From: Thereva unica
Lineage: Eukaryota; Arthropoda; Insecta; Diptera; Therevidae
Length of the DNA stretch: 64,000 nt
Direction: 5' to 3'
Assembly: GCA_949987705.1 (NCBI GenBank)
Contig: OX465283.1
Location: 136,674,101 to 136,738,100 of the forward strand
The translations under genes and the position numbers were made by a program. Positions within the stretch are counted from its first letter, which is position 1, and every line of letters starts with the position of its first letter. The notes below the pieces were generated by a model. The model was not told the origin of the DNA. It saw nothing but the letters and a program-made list of their open reading frames with translations, and did no database searches. Of this stretch, positions 57,501-64,000 are shown in pieces.

Positions 57501-58043
57501 ATTTCGAAAATATCCACTCAACTTAGTAATGCCACAAACATTGTAATACTTACAAGTGAAACACCTACATCGTTTATAAACAAGCGTTACAGTGGACTGT
57601 TAACCAGTGCCGTGCGGGAGGTATGACCGGAAACGACGAAACACGAAAACGGGAAGCAGCAACTGTCCTTTTTAGGATCAAATCAGTAGTATCATCTTAA
57701 AATGTTGGCAATCTTCGTCTCAATCCATGTTCACCATGGGGCAAGTTCAGGGTGCCAATTATCTGAGAACGTCAAAATCTACGCGCACAAGACATATTCT
57801 GAATAAAATTGGCTAGGTATCTGTTGTGCACATAGTATAAAAGTTTTCCGATGATTAACCTCGAATTTTAAAAAAAGTTGTAGGTAACATATTTTTATAG
57901 TCAACTCTAAAGTTTTTTATATATCCTAAATCATATCTTGCAGATTTGTTATTTATTTCATTATACCCTTTTCTTTTTCCGGACTATGCACACATAATTT
58001 TCTTTTATTAAAAGGCGTTGCGACGCTCGCGGGTTTTTGCTAG

Positions 58044-60600
58044 TTTTTAAATAAAATCGTTCAACAAAACTTTACTCGGTTTGATCAAATGTCAATTACT
58101 GAAGAAATACTTTTATCACTATTCCATAACTTTCGTGCATGTTTCGTATAGCGAGCATTTTAAATTTTTGGTAAATATTTTATAATGTCTGATCTCTTAT
58201 CTTAAAGAATGCAACAAAAAACCAATTAAATTATTATTAATATCTTTACCCACCGGAAAGAGTTCCCGATTGAAAAGCATACTTAAGCATGGTCGTGACC
58301 ACCTTGGTCGGCCTTTTAGCAAAAATATCTCAACAATAATTACAAGCAAATTAAAAGAAATTAAGACAAATTAACCTCGAGCCTAAACAAGCAAAACCCA
58401 TGAGAGATAATTAATTAAAATCTCTCCCATAGCAATCTCGCAAGTCACTCGAGACGGCGCGGCGGGACCTTCTGCTACTTAAGCATATTTCGCTGTAACA
58501 TAACCATATATTTTTTTTTTTAAATGATCGATTTACAAATGAAAATTTTTTCACAAATTGTTTGATGAGAATTAATAAACGGTTGGCACACTTTGTTGTT
58601 TACAAGAGTACGAATTCCCTTGAGCAATCGAAGAAGATAATTTGTTTTCCGGTTGCTGAACAATCTGCTAAAAACTAATTGACACCGATCCAAAAATATT
58701 GTGGCACCCAAAAATTCGGGCCTCGCAGTAATTTCCGGCGCGATACCATCTTTAAATTGAAAAGATTTGCCCAAAGATCGGACCTGGAACGTAGACTCTG
58801 CCCGTACAGTATATATTGGGTGAAGATATTATGCCTCTCGGACATAGGCCGAACCGTTAGTACAAACTAATGAAGACTAAGCCAGACTCTCGCGAATTCG
58901 TAGACAAATCGGAGTGAGTACCTCAAGTCAATTTGTGTTTGGACTTGATGACAGACAGGCCTACATAAGCAGAAACTACTATAGCCCGTGGCAAGATTAC
59001 GGCCATTCTCGTGTGCGAACTGAAAAGAGTGTTTACCAGCTTAATTAGTTAATTGCGTAATAAGCTTGATTTATTGATGTATACCCACAAAGGTATGAGC
59101 TTCAGCTCTCTATGTTGTCCGGTGGGTACAGCTATTTGCACTATTACTGAATTACGGGTATCAGTAAGGTGCGCGCGCACAGCTCCGGTAGATCGCCGCG
59201 AGGTATAGGTCTGAAGACATTGACCTAATGTCAAACAATAATAAATAGTTTGGTCCCATTGAAAGTTTTCTGGACTAACTGTTCGCAAGAAGCCGCTCTT
59301 TATTTAATACTTAAGTTTCCTGCTCTTTTGTCTCGTCTATTTTGAGTATTTACTTTGGTTGGGCCACTCAAGCCCAATAAGGAACTCGCGCCCTCTTCAA
59401 ATTAGCATACGAACAGTAATCTGTGTCGCTTGCTCACTTACCGGCACTGTCCAAGTCCAAGAGTCGGCTCTAATGCCGATTTGATTATTTTGATGACTTT
59501 TTTATGACACTCCATGTCTCCTCGGGCGTCAAAGTCTTTGACGAAAAGTAAATGACAGCTTCAGCAAAACTGTTACAACATTTACCCAATCTTCGCGGCA
59601 GATTTACGAGCAACTTCCGCACCTGGACGCAGCGGAAAAAAATTAATAACCAAAGACAAGTTTTAGCAAACAGCGAGATCCGCCGAAAAAAATCAGAACG
59701 TTCGCGGATTATCATTTTGGCTAACTGTTAAAGAAATTGAAAGATATCAATCTGTATGTGGCCACATCAAACTGCTCCATTATTGTCAATGCTCGCGGAG
59801 CCCTGCGATCTGATTTGTGCAAAAAAGGGACCCCCATAAAATCCGGGTGTTCTCGTTGGGTAACTGACCACATAATCACCCTGTATTTATGACAATTTCC
59901 GGTAGAATTAACTCCCGAATTTTTATTCAAATTATAAAGTAATTGAAGTTCAGTGATCTGCTTCTAGACAACTCATCCGAAATTCCAAGATCACGGGTAA
60001 GCTCCAGTGGATGGAAGCGAACATCAACTGGGTGCTGCAGAGGCCCTGGGAATCTGCGCCTGGGGTCTCCTCTTGGCGGCTCCACATCATGAGGTGATAT
60101 CAAAATTTTTCACGCTTTAAGTGATTCCGCGCGACGCATGCTCCTCGGTCTCTGTGTAGTGCGCCGACGCTGCCGGTTGCCGCATTATTAATCACGTGGT
60201 TAACTTTACCGGCAGCGCTCATTTTATGTTCGCCTAATAGCTCTCATTTTGCGTTGTTAGGTCACGGTATATTACTGAAGAAAGGTCGCGTTACAGCACC
60301 AGCCACTATTCAGCACAGTTAGGAGTAGGCCAATTTTCGTGAACTTCCGTTCAATGACTCTTTATGACGACGACGGAGCCGGGATGGTGGCCATAATTAA
60401 AATCTCTTTGCCGGATATTAACATAATTTTCGTAATTATTAATTACGAAACATTGAATGGATTTTTATTGCGGCTTGGAGTGGCTATTAATGATGGAGAT
60501 GTAAGGATTACGCTTTAATAGAATGGCATGCAGCAAAAACTTACATTGAAAATTGATTTTTTGTACTTGTCCCACGAATTGAATAGAGAATGTCTTAAAG
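58044..60600. other. Unassigned non-coding sequence
   Basis: Frames of 60-85 codons show no domain. ATCACCCTGTAT occurs at 59875-59886. 60.1-60.6 kb looks unique and contains a homeodomain-type palindrome. Confidence 0.4.
60428..60450. promoter_or_regulatory. Perfect 23-bp TAAT palindrome
   Basis: TTTCGTAATTA and its inverse TAATTACGAAA are separated by a single T. It contains several TAAT/ATTA cores, the site type of homeodomain dimers. A functional role is inference. Confidence 0.35.
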
Positions 60601-60603
60601 TAT

Positions 60604-60722
60604 GGGCGCTTTCAGTAATGCAGGATGCGTGCGCAAATGACTTATTCAGCAATTGAAAGTGTGAAGCTTTCAATGACTGAATAAGTCAATTGCGCCCGCA
60701 TCCTGCATTACTGAAAGCGCCC
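60604..60722. mobile_element. 119-bp foldback element
   Basis: Two 56-nt arms (60604-60659 and 60667-60722) are inverse complements with about 4-5 mismatches around a 7-nt loop. TAT lies on both sides (60601-60603 and 60723-60725), a possible short target-site duplication. It has no coding capacity. The RNA would be a long near-perfect hairpin. Confidence 0.85.
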
Positions 60723-61000
60723 TATGTTTTGGACATCAGCTTTTGTAATTAAATTTTAGTACAGTTTCGAGGAGGTCTTTAAATATATGTATGTGGATTT
60801 TATGTTCTGGAAGACTGTAGGTACCTAATGGTATATGGACAGAAGGTCCATGCAAACATAATCGACTTTACTTATTCTGTTGAATTAAGAAAATGAGGTT
60901 AATATTATCAACGACTAAGGCAAAGACTAATAATTATTTTTTATTAAAACTTTGCCCTACCTGGATGGATGTCATTATTTACTTACTTGCTTATTCCCCT

Positions 61001-61510
61001 TTAATCCCTTTCGGGACATAAGGCAGGACCAGTCGCCCTCCAGCGGACTCTGTTTTGTGCGACAGCTCGTATATCCGTGCAGGATCTCCCAGTTAATAGA
61101 GTAGAGTTAGAGCTAATAGAGTTCTCTTCTACGTTGTTCTCGGTCTTCCATCTTGATGGGTTCCTTGTGGATTCCAGATAAAGACCTGTTTGGATAGATT
61201 CTCGTTCCAAGGTGTGGCCAATCCAATTCCGTTTCTTTAGCCTGATTTGGTCGTTTGTCTTATCTTGACCGGTGATGAATTGGGCGACTTTCCATGTTTC
61301 GCAACAGTACAAAAGAACTGCCTTAACGTTGGAGTTAAACAGCCGCAATTTGGTGTTAATTGAAATCTCCGTTGATCTCCATTTGCGGAACAAGAATGCA
61401 TATGCGATTCGGGCCTTATTTATTCTGGAATTGACATCTTCTTCTGCCCTGCCATTTTCGGTGAGGTAACAGAATTCAATGGCGTTCGATGGTGATAGTT
61501 CGATCCGCAT
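61001..61510 (-). pseudogene. RTE-like RT C-terminal region
   Basis: The 169-codon frame reads SPSNAIEFCYLTENGRAEED, VNSRINKARIAYAFLFRKWR, TKLRLFNSNVKAVLLYCCET (the LLYG.ETW block), KKRNWIGHTLERESI and AVAQNRVRWRATGPALCPER. This is the order of the thumb and C-terminal domain of RTE/CR1-type elements. The block between ETW and R..W is shortened. The start codon is not meaningful, because it reads on from endonuclease sequence upstream. Confidence 0.8.
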
Positions 61511-61549
61511 TACTTTAATTTTCGTCGGGTTTCTTCTCCCATTGATCCG

Positions 61550-62250
61550 CCAGGTGAGTCGGTGTTTGAGTAGACGGCGGAAAATGCAATTGCCAACAAT
61601 GAAAGCAGGCGTAAGCCATTGTGGTTAATTAATCCGTGTCCAAATTTCTCCATCGTTCCTTCCCAGCCGGTGCGATCTGCTCCTGAAGTCCTCCGCGAGT
61701 GTTATTAATTCCGTGGTATCATATTCAGCGTCTGTTGAAGCTGGTGGTAAAATTCGTCTTTGTTTGCGTCCATACTGGTCTCGGTTGGATACCATAAGGG
61801 TCCTGATCGTTCCATCGATGGTTATGACCGCCAAACGCTCGGATATCGGTTGGAATGCGATAACGCTGCTGGCAGCCCGTCGATCGACCATAAAGGCGAC
61901 GCCGGCCGGCCTCTCGGCTCTCACCACCGGATTAGTAAAGCGTCATCGTTTCGTCGATTATTGGCGGGACGATCGTCAATGTCCCAGATCGAGTAAGTCG
62001 TAGTTCCGATAGCGAAGCAACTGATATTTTCAACAATTCCATTGCTATGATTTCCTTTTGACCGACGTGATGTGTCCTGTTCGTATATTCCACGCCGCTA
62101 ATTTAATTTTCATTTTCAGTGTGACTAGTTTGGGTTTGGAAGAACAGTAATATTATGTCGTGAATAGTTAGTTCGTGTATCCATACGGTTTCTTGCCTAG
62201 TTTCTTCGGTTTCCCGATTCTGGTCAACTCGGCAGGTCGACCACTTAATT
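61550..62250 (-). pseudogene. RTE-like endonuclease domain, fused by deletion to the RT C-terminus
   Basis: The minus frame 61927-61625 contains VAFMVDRRAASSVIAFQPIS and ERLAVITIDGTIRT, then EFYHQLQQTL-type text. In another frame, RTGWEGTMEKFGHGLINHNG follows the (degraded) GDFN position. These match the central and C-terminal parts of AP-like endonucleases. After NHRLTWRI-like text at about 61.56 kb the reading goes straight to KIKVMRIELSPSN of the RT C-terminus, so the RT core is deleted. It is related to the 10.85-11.33 kb endonuclease (RTGWEGTMDQFGHG). Confidence 0.75.
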
Positions 62251-62259
62251 TTCATGAAA

Positions 62260-64000
62260 CCCACGAATGTTGCGAAAGTGTATAAGCATATTTCAATTTC
62301 GTCTAACCTCCGATAAAGTACCGAAAATAGTGATCAAAATACTGCACGTCAAAATTCAACCAGCAAAAACTCCAAACGCCAGTGAACAAGGCCACAAGGA
62401 AGGCTTAGGAAGGGATATAAAGGCGACATGCAGTTACTCACAATTTAAATTACCAATTGGAAATCGAAAGACCGCGAACGGCACAGAAGAGAACAAAAGA
62501 GGTAGAGCAATACATGAAAGAGAACAATAATATCAAAGAAATTATACGTACAACAAAATCAAAGGCATAGTTCAAAATAGTACAAGATGGTGTATTTATC
62601 TGCCAAGTTGATCACCACCCTACTACTAATAAGGTAACATGCTAAGGACCAATAACTTTGACTCTAGTTTACATATACATAGTTTTCCTGGTATCATTTA
62701 AAAGTTTAGCAAATGGTGCGCATGCAAAAAGTGTGTCAATACTGTGACATATAAACCGCAACCACATTTGACCAAAAATTTATAAACATATTTAACCTTC
62801 TTTAAATTCAAAAGTTTGCTGAAATAAGCCATAAAATTTCTGACCGATTCTTTTGCGGTAGAAATCGAAAAACTGATGTAACTTATAAACCATTATTAAG
62901 CCAAAATTATTCAGTCATAAATTCTGTAACATGGTAAAAAACATACTGTAATATGCATCAGACCTGAAAGTCGATACCCATATATATAATTCATCAATTA
63001 GGTCATCAGAATCCAGTGACGCATGCCTGGTTGCACCTCTTAACGAATAAGATAACCAAAACAAGTTAAATACAAGAGACATGATTCACCTGAGATGCTG
63101 AAGACTAGGTAGATATTTTAGCTGATTCATAACCACTTGTAATCAACGGTTTCGTATGCTGCAGCAGCAGTTGACGCAAAATACGGTGGGCAGTGGAATA
63201 ATGTTTCCCGGAGACACTCCGTGATGAAAATTAGCAACTCTCGGGTTTATTCAAATATCAACATCCTCGAATGGTAATTAGAAATTCAAATTACATTCAC
63301 GAGATGCTGTTAACATGTTTACCAGAAGCTGGCGATAAGTACCATTACATGCGTTTACGACAGTTTACTTACCTCAACAATGTACACATATCGCTGGTGA
63401 TTTTAATTAGTCTGCTGCAGCCATCTGTTGAGAATTTAATTGAACTATTTAAAAGCAGGTTGATCTCTCGCAAATATTCATACAACAATGTGTGCTAATT
63501 TTGTGTGATTTGAAACATGCTCTTAATTAACACTATTCGCTTGCACGGTGAAATTATAATTAATCAAGATTACTTAAGGTGCGCGCGTTCACATTGTCGA
63601 CGAGGCGAGAGCAATTATTTATTGTGGGCGGGAAATCGCGGTGAGATTTATAGTAGGTGAAAAAAAATGCAATTGAACCCATAATGCTCATTGGAGAAAT
63701 GTGTGTGATTTTGTAGGCAAAAATTCTTATAATTAAAAAATATATTTCGAGCAGTGTCAGGTGAAGCACAGTGGTACGATCTTTACCCACTTTGTCATGT
63801 GCCGGCATTGTACCTGTTTATGAAACTGCCAACTGCATACAGGAAAGAAACGATTTACGAACAAATGGAATGACTTATCATTACATTTAGTTCAGCAGGG
63901 TCGGGAAAAATTATTAAAAAGTTGAAATAAATCTACCCTGCAATTTCTTGACGCTATGATAAGAGAAAAATCGTGAAAACGTGAAAAAAAGTGTTTTCGC
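62260..64000. other. Unique-looking AT-rich non-coding stretch
   Basis: No coding family, element terminus or RNA gene is recognised. Several AATTAATT words (63.50-63.58 kb). Confidence 0.4.

Larger units (their letters stand above)
55260..58043 (+). mobile_element. Helitron-family rolling-circle transposon with nested insertions
   Basis: The 5' end is A followed by TCTATATAAATATAATTGGA and GTCTGTCTGT. The 3' end is GGGTTTTTGCTAG followed by T, preceded by a small hairpin (GCGTTGCGACGC). These are the TC...CTAG ends and A/T insertion site of Helitrons. Inside are three internal repeat units (55.70-55.99 kb), a nested hAT element (55987-56641) and a decayed PIF1-type helicase segment near 57.0-57.5 kb. 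The Rep/HUH half is not visible, so the copy is defective. Confidence 0.85.

Noticed and set aside
1..64000. CRISPR arrays, bacterial operons, rRNA or tRNA genes
   Set aside because: No regularly spaced repeats with unique spacers were seen, no rRNA was recognised, and GGTTCRA-type words found by eye (for example near 53.87 kb) lack a surrounding tRNA cloverleaf. The element content and introns are eukaryotic.
1..64000. LTR retrotransposon with paired LTRs
   Set aside because: No pair of long direct repeats bounding Gag/Pol sequence was found. Dispersed repeat F could be an LTR but has no linked coding region.

Overview
This window is non-coding, TE-saturated eukaryotic DNA. It is AT-rich, has GT-AG introns and carries an insect-type mix of mobile elements. 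The set (jockey-like, R1/LOA-like, RTE-like and CR1-like non-LTR retrotransposons, piggyBac, hAT, Helitron and TTAA MITEs) suggests an insect, most likely a fly. The sequence alone does not name the species. No intact single-copy host gene can be supported. Every recognisable coding region is a decayed or truncated transposable-element gene, apart from one 395-codon reverse-transcriptase reading frame that is still open but 5'-truncated.

Layout. 1-5 kb: a MITE with TA target sites, an R1/LOA-like RNase H fragment, and two jockey-like 3' ends in inverted orientation. 7.8-11.3 kb: an RTE-like endonuclease/reverse transcriptase on the minus strand, interrupted by a 1-kb jockey-like copy. 13.5-16.5 kb: a CR1-like reverse transcriptase on the plus strand, split by a truncated piggyBac copy whose Cys-rich tail and right terminus are visible. 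16.5-22.3 kb: scattered fragments and a dispersed repeat family. 22.3-27.1 kb: an R1/LOA-like element broken by a hAT MITE (8-bp target-site duplication) and by a 2.45-kb long-inverted-repeat element. That element holds a CXC-type cysteine-rich gene fragment and a further TTAA MITE. 28.6-32.0 kb: a nearly complete DNA transposon with about 34-bp terminal inverted repeats, repeated subterminal motifs and a three-exon transposase gene with three frameshifts. 38.2-40.7 kb: a jockey-like element cut by a second retrotransposon with a perfect 12-bp target-site duplication. 43.8-44.4 kb: a fragment of a Helitron family. 45.4-48.1 kb: an R1/LOA-like copy running from the 5' region through Gag, endonuclease and part of the RT. 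51.7-53.5 kb: a young retrotransposon copy with a 15-bp target-site duplication. 53.9-54.9 kb: a MITE inside which another MITE sits. 55.26-58.04 kb: a Helitron with 5' TC and 3' CTAG ends and a helicase remnant, holding a 655-bp hAT element with a perfect 8-bp target-site duplication. 60.6 kb: a 119-bp foldback element. 61.0-62.2 kb: a second RTE-like copy with endonuclease joined to the RT C-terminus.

The stretches between elements (about 11.4-13.5, 27.1-28.6, 36.8-38.2, 41.7-43.5, 48.4-51.6, 58.0-60.6 and 62.3-64 kb) look like unique non-coding DNA. They are AT-rich and contain TAAT-type palindromes, so they are plausible regulatory or intronic sequence. This is inference.

The genes do not form a pathway. 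What can be read is a history of insertions, dated relative to one another by nesting and target-site duplications. The least familiar objects are the 28.6-32.0 kb transposon with its subterminal repeats and the long-inverted-repeat element with the CXC gene fragment.
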